Origin: Novosphingobium sp.
GTDB lineage: Bacteria; Pseudomonadota; Alphaproteobacteria; Sphingomonadales; Sphingomonadaceae
Direction: 5' to 3'
Assembly (NCBI GenBank): GCA_017745295.1
Contig: JAGHZR010000013.1
Span: forward strand, 1-64,000
Length of the DNA: 64,000 bases
The notes beneath the pieces are model-generated. The model was not told the origin of the DNA. It did not search any database and saw nothing but the letters and a program-made list of their open reading frames with translations. Within the stretch, counting starts at the first letter, position 1. Each line of letters opens with the position of its first letter. Shown here in pieces: positions 16,757-25,499 of the stretch. Both the position numbers and the translations under genes were made by a program.

Positions 16757-18606
16757 TCGATAATCTCCATCGTGCCCTTGGGCTTTTCCTTGCCGTCGAG
16801 CGGCTCGTTCATGAGGATGTGCATGGTTGCCCACGCGATGTCGGCATGGCCGTCGTCACCGCCGCGCCCGGCCTTGAAGGTCACGTTGCGCCCGCTGGTG
16901 GTCAGCGTTTTCTTGATCGATACGAAGGCCGAGACGATGTCGAGGTAGCTGCTCTCGAACGCCAGGCGCCCGCGCCGGATCACGTTCTGTGCCTTCATGA
17001 TCATGCCCGCCTTCACTTCCAGCGAGTATTCGATCTTGGCGACGGAACAGCCGGGCAGCGCGCCGGGCTTAGCCAGCAGCTGATAGACACCGGCGCCAAC
17101 GCCGGTGGCGTCAACGCCCAGGTACGTGCAGTTGTACCGCCCCAGCATCGCCTTGATGAAGGCGGCCTGTTCTTCGAAGTCCTGGCCGCGCAGCGGGTGG
17201 CGTTCGAGAATGCGAAACGTCCCGCCCTCCGACAGCGGCGGTGCCGCGATCACCAGCGCCGCGTTGTCGCCGGTCTCGCTCGACTGCGGATCATAGCCCG
17301 CCCAGACCGGGCGATTGCCATAGGGCCGCGCGGCTTCCGGGTTGAAGTCCTCCCATTCGACCAGGCTGTCGCAGCCGCAGGCGATCAGGTCGTTGAACTT
17401 GAAGGCGGACAGGCTGTCGTCCACGAACTCGCACATGTAGAGGTTGGCGAACTCGTCGGCCGCGTACTCGTCCTCAAGCTCTTCGATATCGAACAGGTCA
17501 CAGCCTGCGAGATCCGCATCGCGGATGTTGACGATGTGCCGCCACACCCGGTCCGGCCCGACACTGCCAGCGGCAAGCGCCGCGTGGCTGACGTCGATCT
17601 CGATCCGGTCGGCTTTCTTCCGGCGCTTGTTGCGGCGCTCGCCGGTCCAGTACGGGTAGGCCGGGTGCGCGATAGTCGATGGCGTCGAGAAGTACGTTTT
17701 CCGCCACTTCTTGTGCGTCGCCATGCCCGAGGCGACCTTGTTCAATTCCTCGAACGAATGGACCCAGAAGAACTCGTCGAAGTAGAAGTTTCCGCTCCGG
17801 CCCTGCGCGGTGCGGAAGTTCGTGCCAAGGAAGTGCAGTTCGGCTCCGGCCTCCTCCGGTGGGCGCAAGTCCGACGTGATGACCATCGGATCGCCTGCCA
17901 GCGACACGCCCACCAGCTTGGCGAAGCTGACGATGTAGGACCGGAACTGGTGGGCCTGCGCCTTCGAGGCTGACAGGAATATCTGGTTACGCCCGGTCTC
18001 GATCGCATCCATCAGCGCTTCGAAGGCGAAGAAGTAGGTCGCGCCAATCTGGCGCGACTTCAGGATCATGCGGGTGCGCTGATCCTTCTCCTTCCACCAG
18101 CGCAGCTGATAGTCGAAGCACCCGTCGAGGAAGATGCGCTTGAGTTCCTCGGCCTGCTCTTCGGTGAAGTGGTTCTTTTTCGGCGCCTTGCGCGGCCCCG
18201 CGTTGCGATTGCCGACCTTCTCGTTGAGGTCACCGCTATGCCCGCCCGGTTGTTCGAAGCGCCGGACGCGGGCCAGGCTCTCGATCGACCGGTTGAGCGT
18301 GTCCATCTCAACGAGGTCGGCGCTGGTCTTCTTCTCCTTCGCGATCAGCGTCAGCAGCCGGATTTCAAGGCCGTCCTCGATCTTCTTGATCGACGGCGCC
18401 TCGTCCCACTTGTCGCGCTGGCGCCACGATTCGATCGTTGGACGCGGGATCGGCTTGCCCTGGTCGTTGGTCACGCCGTGCAGGGCGAACTCGTCGGCGA
18501 TCTGCGTCACGCCCCACCCGCGCCAGTACAGGCTGCGGGCGTGGCGACGCGGATCGAACTTCCATGCGGAAGCCAGCGGGTCGGGAAGGGTCGCGTTGGT
18601 GCTCAT
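16753..18606 (-). CDS. P: Phage terminase ATPase subunit (P2 P-like)
   Basis: 617 aa. It begins with a helix-turn-helix region (ARSLYWRGWGVTQIADEF) and carries the deviant Walker A motif KSRQIGATY (about residues 183-191) typical of P2-type terminases; NFYFDEFFW supplies Walker B. The C-terminal nuclease-fold domain contains AGYDPQSSETGDNAALV and GVDATGVGAGVY. ATGs at 18618 and 18606 are both in frame and neither has a Shine-Dalgarno. The second was chosen because it gives the same distance from the late dyad as in J and V and the usual family N-terminus. Confidence 0.93.
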   Translation of the reverse strand: MSTNATLPDPLASAWKFDPRRHARSLYWRGWGVTQIADEFALHGVTNDQGKPIPRPTIESWRQRDKWDEAPSIKKIEDGLEIRLLTLIAKEKKTSADLVEMDTLNRSIESLARVRRFEQPGGHSGDLNEKVGNRNAGPRKAPKKNHFTEEQAEELKRIFLDGCFDYQLRWWKEKDQRTRMILKSRQIGATYFFAFEALMDAIETGRNQIFLSASKAQAHQFRSYIVSFAKLVGVSLAGDPMVITSDLRPPEEAGAELHFLGTNFRTAQGRSGNFYFDEFFWVHSFEELNKVASGMATHKKWRKTYFSTPSTIAHPAYPYWTGERRNKRRKKADRIEIDVSHAALAAGSVGPDRVWRHIVNIRDADLAGCDLFDIEELEDEYAADEFANLYMCEFVDDSLSAFKFNDLIACGCDSLVEWEDFNPEAARPYGNRPVWAGYDPQSSETGDNAALVIAAPPLSEGGTFRILERHPLRGQDFEEQAAFIKAMLGRYNCTYLGVDATGVGAGVYQLLAKPGALPGCSVAKIEYSLEVKAGMIMKAQNVIRRGRLAFESSYLDIVSAFVSIKKTLTTSGRNVTFKAGRGGDDGHADIAWATMHILMNEPLDGKEKPKGTMEIIE

Positions 18607-18649
18607 GGCGGCGACCATGCCGCGCGTTTTCGTCGCCAATCACCGCTGT

Positions 18650-18677
18650 CCATTTGGCCCAGCGCCAGACCAAATGG
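18650..18677. promoter_or_regulatory. Late-operon activator dyad, P/O divergent promoter
   Basis: CATTTGG (18651-18657), 12 bases, CCAAATG (18670-18676); here the arms extend to 8 bp. It lies between divergent P and O, as the Ogr sites do in P2. The same dyad with the same spacing stands before J and V. Ogr of P2 binds TGT-N12-ACA; here the equivalent core is TGG-N12-CCA. Confidence 0.8.
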
Positions 18678-18767
18678 ATGCCCTTGAGAAGATGCGCCTC
18701 AACGGTCCTTTTGGCCGGGTCAACACCGCTGCCGAACCCGCCGCACCCTCAAGGAACCGGACCGATC

Positions 18768-19595
18768 ATGGCCAAGAGCAAGTTTTTCCGCGTCGCCGTC
18801 GAAGGCCCCACTGTCGATGGCCGCGTCATCGAGCGCGCCATGCTCACCGAGAGCGCCGCCAACTACGACCTCGCGACGTACACCGCCCGCATCAATTGCG
18901 AGCACATCGCCGGGTATAGCCCGGACAAGCCCTTCAATGCCTACGGCACCGTGCTGTCGCTGCGCACCGAAGAAGTCGAACTCAACATCAACGGCGCAAA
19001 GAAGAAGCTGCTCAGCCTGGTCGCGGAAATCGATGCCAACGACCAGCTGGTCACGCTCAACAAGGCGGGCCAGAAGCTCTACACCAGCTGCGAAATCCAC
19101 CCGAATTTCGCGGGCGAAGGCAAGAACTACCTCGTCGGCCTCGCCATCACCGATACCCCGGCATCGCTCGGCACCGAGCCGCTGAAATTCGCCGTCCAGT
19201 CCCGGCCCAACCTCTTCACCTCGGCTTACGAGACCGCGCTGGAGATCGAGCCGTCGCTCGACGGCGCGACCATCGCCGAAGCAACCAAGTCCGGCTTCAT
19301 CGCCGCGTTCGCCACGCTGTTCAAGTCGGACAAGCCCAAGGAACCGGACACCCCTCCCCCGGCCCCCACCCCAGCCCCGGCGAACGACAACGCTCCTGAC
19401 ATCGAACGCTTTGCCGCCGTCATGGGCGAGCAGGTGGCAGCCGCAGTCAAGCCGTCGAACGATGCCGTTGCCGCGCTTGGCGCCCGCTTCGACAAGCTGG
19501 AAGCCCAACTGGCTTCGACCGAGCAGCCGCACAACTTCACGCGCCCCCCGGCAACCGGCGGCGGCGGCAACGCCGCGCACCTGACCGACTGCTGA
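18768..19595 (+). CDS. O: Capsid scaffolding protein/protease (P2 O-like)
   Basis: 275 aa. The N-terminal domain matches GPO-family serine proteases that mature the P2 head (KSKFFRVAVEGPTVDGR, CEHIAGYSP, YTSCEIHPNFA); the Pro/Ala-rich linker around residues 190-205 and the helical C-terminus form the scaffold part. AAGGA upstream is a good Shine-Dalgarno. It is the first gene of the rightward capsid operon behind the 18650 dyad. Confidence 0.9.
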   Translation: MAKSKFFRVAVEGPTVDGRVIERAMLTESAANYDLATYTARINCEHIAGYSPDKPFNAYGTVLSLRTEEVELNINGAKKKLLSLVAEIDANDQLVTLNKAGQKLYTSCEIHPNFAGEGKNYLVGLAITDTPASLGTEPLKFAVQSRPNLFTSAYETALEIEPSLDGATIAEATKSGFIAAFATLFKSDKPKEPDTPPPAPTPAPANDNAPDIERFAAVMGEQVAAAVKPSNDAVAALGARFDKLEAQLASTEQPHNFTRPPATGGGGNAAHLTDC

Positions 19596-19649
19596 TCGGT
19601 CCCGCACCCCGCCTGCCCCAGCCCCTCGCGCCTCTCAGGAGCACCCCAA

Positions 19650-20747
19650 ATGCGTAAAGAAACCCGTGCCCTCTACAAGTCGTATGTCAGCCAGATCGCG
19701 CTGATCAACGGCATCGAAGCGGAAGATGTCGTCGCCAAGTTCAGCGTCGCTCCCGCCGTCGAACAGAAGCTGGAAGAGAAGATCCAGGAGTCGAGCGACT
19801 TCCTCACGCAGATCAGCGTCGTCATGGTCGCCGCGCAGTCCGGCCAGAAGGTCGGCGTCGGCGTCACCCGCCCACTCGCCGGGCGCACGAATACGAAGGC
19901 CGGTCAGCGCCGCACCCCCGGCGATCCGACCGACACCACGGACGACGGCGGTTACAACTGCCGCCAGACTAACTTCGACCACGCCATTCCCTATGCCAAG
20001 CTCGACGCCTGGCGCCACAAGCCGGAATTCCAGACGCTGCTGCGCGACGTGATCCTGAAGCAGCAGGGCCGCGACCGCATCATGATCGGTTTCAACGGTA
20101 CCTCGGTCGCCGCCAGCACCGACCGCGCCGCGAACCCGCTGCTGCAGGACGTCAATGAGGGCTGGCTGCACAAGATCCGCACCCATGCCGAAGCGCGCGT
20201 GCTTGATGACGGCGCCCTGACCGATGGTGCCGACAAGGCGATCTACGTCGCGGCCGGTGTCGATGTCGTCGAAGTGATCGACGGCGAGGTCACCAACGCC
20301 GACACCGCCAAGGCCGACTATGCCAACCTCGACGCGGTCGCCTTTGACGCACTCGATCTTCTCGACCCCTGGCACCGCAGCGACACCGACCTCGTCGTCG
20401 TCGTGGGCTGGGCGCTGGTGAAGGACAAGTACCTGAACCTGCTGCAGGCCGCCGGTGACACCGCCACCGAACGCGAAGCCGCGCACCGCATCCTGACACT
20501 GCCCAAGCAGATGGCAGGCAAGCGCGCCGTGATCGTGCCGTTCTTCCCCGAGGATGCGCTGCTGATCACCAGCCTCGATAATCTCGCGATCTATGTCCAG
20601 GAAGAGACGCGCCGCCGCCAGATCAAGGATGAGCCGGCACTCGACCAGATCGAGAACTACGAGTCCGTCAACGAGGACTACGTGGTGGAAGACTACGGTC
20701 GCTGCGCCCTCGTCGAGAACATCAAGATGGCCAAGAAGCCCGCCTGA
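19650..20747 (+). CDS. N: Major capsid protein (P2 N-like)
   Basis: 365 aa, similar to the 357 aa of P2 gpN. It begins with the family pattern MRKETRALYKSYVSQIA and has the DHAIPYAKLDAWRHKPEFQ and RDRIMIGFNG segments typical of HK97-fold P2 capsids. AGGAG precedes the start. It is expected to be processed by the O protease at its N-terminus. Confidence 0.94.
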   Translation: MRKETRALYKSYVSQIALINGIEAEDVVAKFSVAPAVEQKLEEKIQESSDFLTQISVVMVAAQSGQKVGVGVTRPLAGRTNTKAGQRRTPGDPTDTTDDGGYNCRQTNFDHAIPYAKLDAWRHKPEFQTLLRDVILKQQGRDRIMIGFNGTSVAASTDRAANPLLQDVNEGWLHKIRTHAEARVLDDGALTDGADKAIYVAAGVDVVEVIDGEVTNADTAKADYANLDAVAFDALDLLDPWHRSDTDLVVVVGWALVKDKYLNLLQAAGDTATEREAAHRILTLPKQMAGKRAVIVPFFPEDALLITSLDNLAIYVQEETRRRQIKDEPALDQIENYESVNEDYVVEDYGRCALVENIKMAKKPA

Positions 20748-20795
20748 CCGGCCGGTTTCGCCCTCCCGTAGCCGCTCCCGTCACAGGATATCACC

Positions 20796-21590
20796 ATGAG
20801 CCTCGCTCGTCTTAAGCGTGATCGCGTACTCGCTGCCCAGACCATCACCGCAGCAACCGCACCTGTCACGGGGGCGGTCGCCTCCCCCGCTGCCGCACTC
20901 CCTTCGGCAGCGGGGGGCAAAGGCACTCCCGCCGACCGGGCCGCCGCCGAAATCTCACTGCGCCTCACGCACGATCTGCGCCGCCTGAAGGAAATCAAGT
21001 CGATCGACTTGAAGATCAAGGCGAAGCGCGAAATGCTGCCGCAGTACAAGGCGTGGATCATGGGCGTGCTGAGCGCCGACGCAGGCGTCGGCACCGGCAA
21101 CGCCGCCGATGTTGTCCCCACCTGCATGGTCTGGTCGATCGACGTCGGCGCCTACGCCGAAGCCCTCGACATCGCCGAATTCCTGCTGCGCCACCATGTG
21201 GCAATGCCCAAGCGCTACGAGCGCGACGTCGCGACGATCCTCGTCGAAGAGATCGCCGACGCCGCTCTGAAGGTCCAGAACACCGGCAAGGCTTTCCCGC
21301 TGTCCGTGCTCGACACCGCTGACAACCTGACCAGCGGCCTCGACATCCACGATCAGGTCCGCGCCAAGCTGCTCAAGGCCATCGGCATCGAGCAGCTGCG
21401 CAAGGCCGAAGACACGCCAGCTGAATCCAGCAAGGCCCCTCTGGAAAGCGCCCTCATCAACCTTCGCGAAGCCCAGCGCCTGTTTGATCGCATCGGCGTG
21501 AAGGACCGCGTCAAGCGCGCGGAAAAGCTGCTGGCTGCTGTCAGCGCCGCCGCGCCCACCACTGACACCGGCGGCAATCCTGCCGCGTAA
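20796..21590 (+). CDS. M: Terminase endonuclease subunit (P2 M-like)
   Basis: 264 aa. With P it forms the terminase that cuts at cos. Recognised by position directly after N, by length near that of P2 gpM (247 aa) and by segments such as PQYKAWIMGVLSADAGVGTGNADVV-type, MVWSIDVGAYAEALDIAEFLLRH and PFKRYERDV-like regions. Its N-terminal 45 residues are Ala-rich and of low complexity. It would be expected to recognise the cos region to the left of Q. Confidence 0.88.
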   Translation: MSLARLKRDRVLAAQTITAATAPVTGAVASPAAALPSAAGGKGTPADRAAAEISLRLTHDLRRLKEIKSIDLKIKAKREMLPQYKAWIMGVLSADAGVGTGNAADVVPTCMVWSIDVGAYAEALDIAEFLLRHHVAMPKRYERDVATILVEEIADAALKVQNTGKAFPLSVLDTADNLTSGLDIHDQVRAKLLKAIGIEQLRKAEDTPAESSKAPLESALINLREAQRLFDRIGVKDRVKRAEKLLAAVSAAAPTTDTGGNPAA

Positions 21591-21709
21591 CAAGCTCGCC
21601 CCCGGCGCTCAGGGGCGGATCGCGCGCTGCGGGAGGCTTTCAAGCCGTAGGGCCGCCAGCTGACCCGATCCCCACCCCTGTTAGCCGGGCGGCCGACATG
21701 GAGCCTGCC

Positions 21710-22033
21710 ATGAGCCTCGTCTCGATCGTCCTGTTCGTTGCCACACTGGCTTTCGCCTACATCTTCGCCGAGAACGTCCGCAGGATGGTCCATCGACTGG
21801 CCTCCGCCTTTGGGTTTGCACTGCTACTGGGCAAGCCGTCTGCCGCGCTCGTCCAGGCGATGCAGAAGTCGAAAGTGACCTTGTTCCGCGCCCTACCAGG
21901 CAAGCGGGCACTGGCGCTCTACATGATCTACGCGCTCGCTTGGGCCGCACTCTGGGCTTTCGCGGCCTATCATACCGGTCGCTTCACCCTGATAGTCGGC
22001 CTTGCCACTTACAGCGCCCTGACGACGGGATGA
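21710..22033 (+). CDS. Small membrane protein between M and L, unknown
   Basis: 107 aa with an N-terminal hydrophobic segment (residues 3-22), an amphipathic middle (helix with MVHRLASAFGFALLLGKPS) and a second hydrophobic pair near residues 67-100. The start at 21710 is preferred because GGAG sits 7 bases before it; an in-frame ATG at 21698 is possible. P2 has no gene here. It overlaps the 41-aa gene after it by four bases. It could be a lysis or superinfection accessory; there is no direct evidence. Confidence 0.65.
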   Translation: MSLVSIVLFVATLAFAYIFAENVRRMVHRLASAFGFALLLGKPSAALVQAMQKSKVTLFRALPGKRALALYMIYALAWAALWAFAAYHTGRFTLIVGLATYSALTTG

Positions 22034-22155
22034 GTGCCGTGTCAAACCTCGCGGATCTCGTCGAAGGTGCTATTTACGGCGTCGGCGCTGCCTTGGTCGG
22101 CGTCCCTCTCGGTCTCGCCCTCGCGGCCCTTGTCGCATGGATGATTGAGGCATGA
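22030..22155 (+). CDS. 41-aa single-span membrane peptide
   Basis: Starts ATG within the stop of the upstream gene (ATGA) and ends within the start of L (ATGA), so it is translationally locked into the operon. Residues 15-38 form one hydrophobic Gly/Ala/Leu-rich segment. Function is unknown. Confidence 0.6.
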   Translation: MSAVSNLADLVEGAIYGVGAALVGVPLGLALAALVAWMIEA

Positions 22156-22634
22156 CCTTCATCGCCAACCCGCCCTCAACGGACATCGAGCAGCCCGACG
22201 CGCCGGATACCGTCATCCGCAACGACGGCTTCTTCCCGGACATTGACCCCGCCGGTGTCCGCGCCGATGCTCGCATCTCTGAGAGTGTCACCGCACCCCG
22301 GCTGCGGGCGGCGATCCTCGGCGCCATCATGGCGGTGGAATACGATCTGCGTGCCTTCGCGGCGCGGTCGATCGCTGCCGGGCATGCGACGCTTGCGGAT
22401 GTTCCGTCGCCCCAGCTGGACGGCCAGAGCCTGCAGCTGATCCGCTACCACCGCGCCGTCTCGCTCTATGCCAAGGCCGAACTGGTCGAACGCTACCGCG
22501 ACTTCGACACCACCAGCGCGGGCGGCAACCAGGCGGACGAACTCACGCCCTCGATCGGCGAACTGCGCCGGGATGCCCTGCATGCCGTGCGCGACATCCT
22601 CGGCACATCGCGGACCACGGTGGACCTGATCTGA
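22152..22634 (+). CDS. L: Head completion/stabilisation protein (P2 L-like)
   Basis: 160 aa, near the 169 aa of P2 gpL. Recognised by FIANPP at the start, the NDGFFPDIDPAGVRADARI segment, and its position after the capsid genes and before tail gene X. It joins the portal side of the filled head. It overlaps X by one base. Confidence 0.88.
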   Translation: MTFIANPPSTDIEQPDAPDTVIRNDGFFPDIDPAGVRADARISESVTAPRLRAAILGAIMAVEYDLRAFAARSIAAGHATLADVPSPQLDGQSLQLIRYHRAVSLYAKAELVERYRDFDTTSAGGNQADELTPSIGELRRDALHAVRDILGTSRTTVDLI

Positions 22635-22864
22635 TGGCCGCCGCGCAGCGCCTCCGGTCCAAACAAGGCGACACCCTCGACCAGCTGCTGTGGCGCGAAG
22701 CCAGTCTGGGGCCGGGAGACCTGACGCGCGTGCTCGATGCCAATCCCGGCCTCGCCGATCGCGGGAAGGTCCTCCCGCTCGGCACCGTGGTCATCGTCCC
22801 GGCCACCGCCACCAAGACTGCCAGCGCGAACCGCGTGCTGCCCCTCATCCAGCTTTGGAGCTGA
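22634..22864 (+). CDS. X: Tail protein X (P2 X-like)
   Basis: 76 aa, the normal size for the GpX family. It shows the LysM-like core QGDTLDQLLWRE followed by LGTVVIVP. Its role is an early step of tail completion. Start overlaps L stop. Confidence 0.88.
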   Translation: MAAAQRLRSKQGDTLDQLLWREASLGPGDLTRVLDANPGLADRGKVLPLGTVVIVPATATKTASANRVLPLIQLWS

Positions 22865-22867
22865 CAC

Positions 22868-23200
22868 ATGGAACTGCGCCCCATTCTCGAAGCCGCGGCT
22901 GAATTTCTCGGCTCGCTTTCGCCCTCGCTGATCGGCTCGGCCGTCGCCCAGGCATGGAAGCCCGGCCTCTCCTACCGCCAGCGCTTCGCCCAGTGGGCGA
23001 TCGGTTCGACAGTCAGCTATTACGCCACGCTGGCCATCGTCGCGCTCACCGGATGGGGCGGCCTCGTCTCCCAGTCGATCGGCTTCGGCATCGCCCTGCT
23101 CGCCTACGACGCCACGCCCAAGCTGGCCAAGGCAGCGATCGACACGCTCGCCAGCCTCCCGGCCCGCCTCGCTGACCGCTTCCTCCCCAAGAAGGACTGA
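22868..23200 (+). CDS. Putative holin
   Basis: 110 aa. Two hydrophobic segments (about residues 50-66 and 70-85) lie between a polar N-terminus and a charged C-terminus ending DRFLPKKD. It sits directly before the endolysin gene with a 3-base gap, the classical holin place. Identity rests on position and topology, not on a recognised holin family. Confidence 0.65.
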   Translation: MELRPILEAAAEFLGSLSPSLIGSAVAQAWKPGLSYRQRFAQWAIGSTVSYYATLAIVALTGWGGLVSQSIGFGIALLAYDATPKLAKAAIDTLASLPARLADRFLPKKD

Positions 23201-23203
23201 CCC

Positions 23204-23776
23204 ATGCCTGTGAACCTGCGCCGCGCGCTCGCCAACCCTGCCGCGTTCTTCACCTCGCTCCGCTCGATCACCGGCGGCCTCGATCAGAAGCAGGTCAACA
23301 TCGTCAATGCCATCATGGCTTCCGCCGCCGCATGGCCGGTGGGCTGGCTGGCCTATGCGCTCGCCACCGCCTGGCACGAGGCCCGCTTCACCCCGCAGCG
23401 CGAATGGGGCCTCGGCAAGGGCAAGCCCTACGCCGCCCCCGGCAAGTACGGTCAGCCGCAGTACGGTCGCGGCCTCGTCCAGCTGACATGGGACCGCAAT
23501 TACGAGTGGGCAGACGGCGCGCTCGGCCTCAAGGGCGCCCTGCTGAAGAACTTCGATCTGGCCCTCGATCCCGATCTCTCCGTGCGGATCCTCATCAAGG
23601 GCATGGAAGACGGCGCCTTCACCGGCCGCAGTCTCCGCCGTTACATCTCCTACACCGGGACGCACGAGCAGTTCGTGCAGGCCCGCCGCATCATCAACGG
23701 CACCGATCGCGCCGACGACATCGCCGACATCGCGGTCATGATTCAGGCTGCGCTTGTCCGGGGGCGGTGGGCGTGA
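23204..23776 (+). CDS. Endolysin, GH19-like muramidase/chitinase fold
   Basis: 190 aa. ATAWHEARFTP (catalytic glutamate about residue 64) and YGRGLVQLTWDRNY are signatures of phage glycoside hydrolase family 19-like lysins. No signal peptide or membrane anchor is seen, so it depends on the holin for release. The stop overlaps the GTG start of the spanin gene. Confidence 0.88.
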   Translation: MPVNLRRALANPAAFFTSLRSITGGLDQKQVNIVNAIMASAAAWPVGWLAYALATAWHEARFTPQREWGLGKGKPYAAPGKYGQPQYGRGLVQLTWDRNYEWADGALGLKGALLKNFDLALDPDLSVRILIKGMEDGAFTGRSLRRYISYTGTHEQFVQARRIINGTDRADDIADIAVMIQAALVRGRWA

Positions 23777-24171
23777 CCCTCGGCCTCTCCCATGTCGTCC
23801 TTGCCGGGGCGCTCACCGCGAGCGCTGCCGGCATCGGCGGTTTCTTCTACGGCACCAGCGTCGGCGCCGCGCAGGAACAGGCCGCCCAGAAGCGCGCCGA
23901 CGATGCCGCCCGCGCGGAACGTGACCGCCTGCAAGGCCAGATCGACGCCTCCACCGAGCGCAGCCAGGCGGCCGAATACGCCCGGCAGACCAACGTCAGG
24001 GAAATCTATCATGAAAGCCAGAAGGTCATTGAGCGGCCAGTATATCGCAACTTCTGCGTTGATGCTGATGGCGTCGGCCTGCTCGACCGCGCCGCATCCA
24101 TCGCCAACGGCGAGAGTGTCCCCGGCCCTGCTGGCACCGCCACCGGCGCTGCCGAAGGTCCAGCGCAGTAG
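23773..24171 (+). CDS. Rz: Inner-membrane spanin (Rz-like)
   Basis: 132 aa from GTG. One N-terminal membrane segment (about residues 6-28) is followed by a long charged helix (EQAAQKRADDAARAERDRLQ) in the periplasm, the Rz architecture. It lies after the lysin, and a lipoprotein reading frame is nested in its 3' half. Sequence similarity to a named Rz family was not recognised; the call is from architecture and context. Confidence 0.75.
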   Translation: MTLGLSHVVLAGALTASAAGIGGFFYGTSVGAAQEQAAQKRADDAARAERDRLQGQIDASTERSQAAEYARQTNVREIYHESQKVIERPVYRNFCVDADGVGLLDRAASIANGESVPGPAGTATGAAEGPAQ

Positions 24172-24325
24172 CACCGGCGAGATGACCGGCGCCGACGCGC
24201 ATTCCAGCCTCACCGCGCTCTACGACGTCGCCGGGCAGATCCGCGCGGCCTACATCGAACTGCAGGGGCAGGTTCGGACCATGCTGACGCCCAGCGCCGG
24301 AGGCACTGATGCGCAAGGCAAATGA
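24011..24325 (+). CDS. Rz1: Outer-membrane spanin lipoprotein (Rz1-like), nested in Rz
   Basis: 104 aa in a frame shifted relative to Rz. It begins MKARRSLSGQYIATSALML and has a lipobox-like LMASAC at residues 19-24, then a proline-rich stretch (STAPHPSP, APPPALP) as in Rz1 proteins. The start lies inside Rz; the end overlaps R by 17 bases. The -3 residue of the lipobox is Ala, not Leu, which is tolerated. The Rz/Rz1 nesting strongly supports both calls. Confidence 0.72.
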   Translation: MKARRSLSGQYIATSALMLMASACSTAPHPSPTARVSPALLAPPPALPKVQRSSTGEMTGADAHSSLTALYDVAGQIRAAYIELQGQVRTMLTPSAGGTDAQGK

Positions 24326-24827
24326 TCTGCGCCGCTGGCTGACGGCCTATCTGCCCGACCTGAAGAAGAACCCTGAGAACCTCAGCATCTACATCGACGC
24401 GGGGCAGATCAACGCCCGCCGGTCAAAGACGCTGTCGTTCTCCTATAGCTACGCGCTCAAGGTCACGATCTTCGACTTCGCCGACGATCCGGACACGCTG
24501 ATGGTCCCCATCCTCGCATGGATCGAGAAGGAACAGCCGCAGCTGCTGCAGCGCGCCGACAGCCAGCCCTTCAGCTTCGAAGCTCAGCCGCTGAACACCG
24601 AGAAGTTCGACATCGAGATTTCAATCGACCTGACCGAGCCGGTGCTCGTGAATCCCCGGCCTGACGGCAGTGGCTACGATGTCGAACATATCCCCGAACC
24701 CAAGTTCCCCGACAGCTTCGCGGGCGTTCACGCCTCTTTCCTCCAGGGCTTCGGCAACACCGAACTGCTGGTGGAGACCGAGGATCCTGAAGCCGTGCTC
24801 ACGCCTGCCGTGCCGCCCGCCGCATGA
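24309..24827 (+). CDS. R: Tail completion protein (P2 R-like)
   Basis: 172 aa. Begins MRKANDLRRWLTAYLPDLKKNPE, the pattern of gpR, and contains the YALKVTIFDFADDPDTLMVPIL segment. It acts with S in finishing the tail for joining to the head. Overlaps S by four bases. Confidence 0.88.
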   Translation: MRKANDLRRWLTAYLPDLKKNPENLSIYIDAGQINARRSKTLSFSYSYALKVTIFDFADDPDTLMVPILAWIEKEQPQLLQRADSQPFSFEAQPLNTEKFDIEISIDLTEPVLVNPRPDGSGYDVEHIPEPKFPDSFAGVHASFLQGFGNTELLVETEDPEAVLTPAVPPAA

Positions 24828-25492
24828 GCGACGATCTCGCCGAACTGGAACGCATAGCAGGCGCGCTCCTGCGCAGCCTGTCGGCGGCCGAGCAGCGCGG
24901 CCTGATGCGCCGCATGGGCCGCGACCTCGCCGCCAGCCAGCGCCGCCGCATCGCCGCCCAGCAGCAGCCGGACGGCAGCGCGTTCGAGGCGCGCCGGGAG
25001 CGAACGCCCGCGCAGCCGGGGCGCGGCCCGGCCTGCTTCCTGTACCCGGCAGGCGGCGGTGGCGAACCCCGCCGCGTCCTGATGAAGAGTTTTACATGGG
25101 GCAGCGGCCACATGCTGACCGGCTTCGACATCGAAGCTGGCGCCATCCGCTCTTTCGAGCGCGACAAGATTGTAAAGTGGCTCCCAGTGCCCGAGGAACA
25201 TCGGGGCGGCAGCGCAGCGCGTAAGCGGCCTGTGCGCATCCGGCGCCGCGCGATGTTCCGCCGCCTGGCCACGGCGCGTTACCTGCGCAGCGGCGTTGAC
25301 GATCAGGGCGTTTGGGTCGGCTTCACCGGCAAGGTCGCGCAGATCGCCAGCGTTCACCAGCACGGCCTACGGGACAAGCCCTCGCTGCGCGCGAAGGCCG
25401 TGCTCTATCCGAGACGCGAATTGCTGGGCTTCACCGTATCTGATCAAGAGACGATGTTGGATCTTTTATACGCACACGTTTCTCGAAATTGA
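24824..25492 (+). CDS. S: Tail completion/virion morphogenesis protein (P2 S-like)
   Basis: 222 aa. The DLAASQRRRIAAQQQPDGSAFEARR region is typical of the phage virion morphogenesis (gpS) family, and FRRLATARYLRSGVDDQGVWVGFTG follows. The last 40-50 bases become AT-richer, marking the border with the accessory gene that follows on the other strand. Confidence 0.88.
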   Translation: MSDDLAELERIAGALLRSLSAAEQRGLMRRMGRDLAASQRRRIAAQQQPDGSAFEARRERTPAQPGRGPACFLYPAGGGGEPRRVLMKSFTWGSGHMLTGFDIEAGAIRSFERDKIVKWLPVPEEHRGGSAARKRPVRIRRRAMFRRLATARYLRSGVDDQGVWVGFTGKVAQIASVHQHGLRDKPSLRAKAVLYPRRELLGFTVSDQETMLDLLYAHVSRN

Positions 25493-25499
25493 CCGGTCA

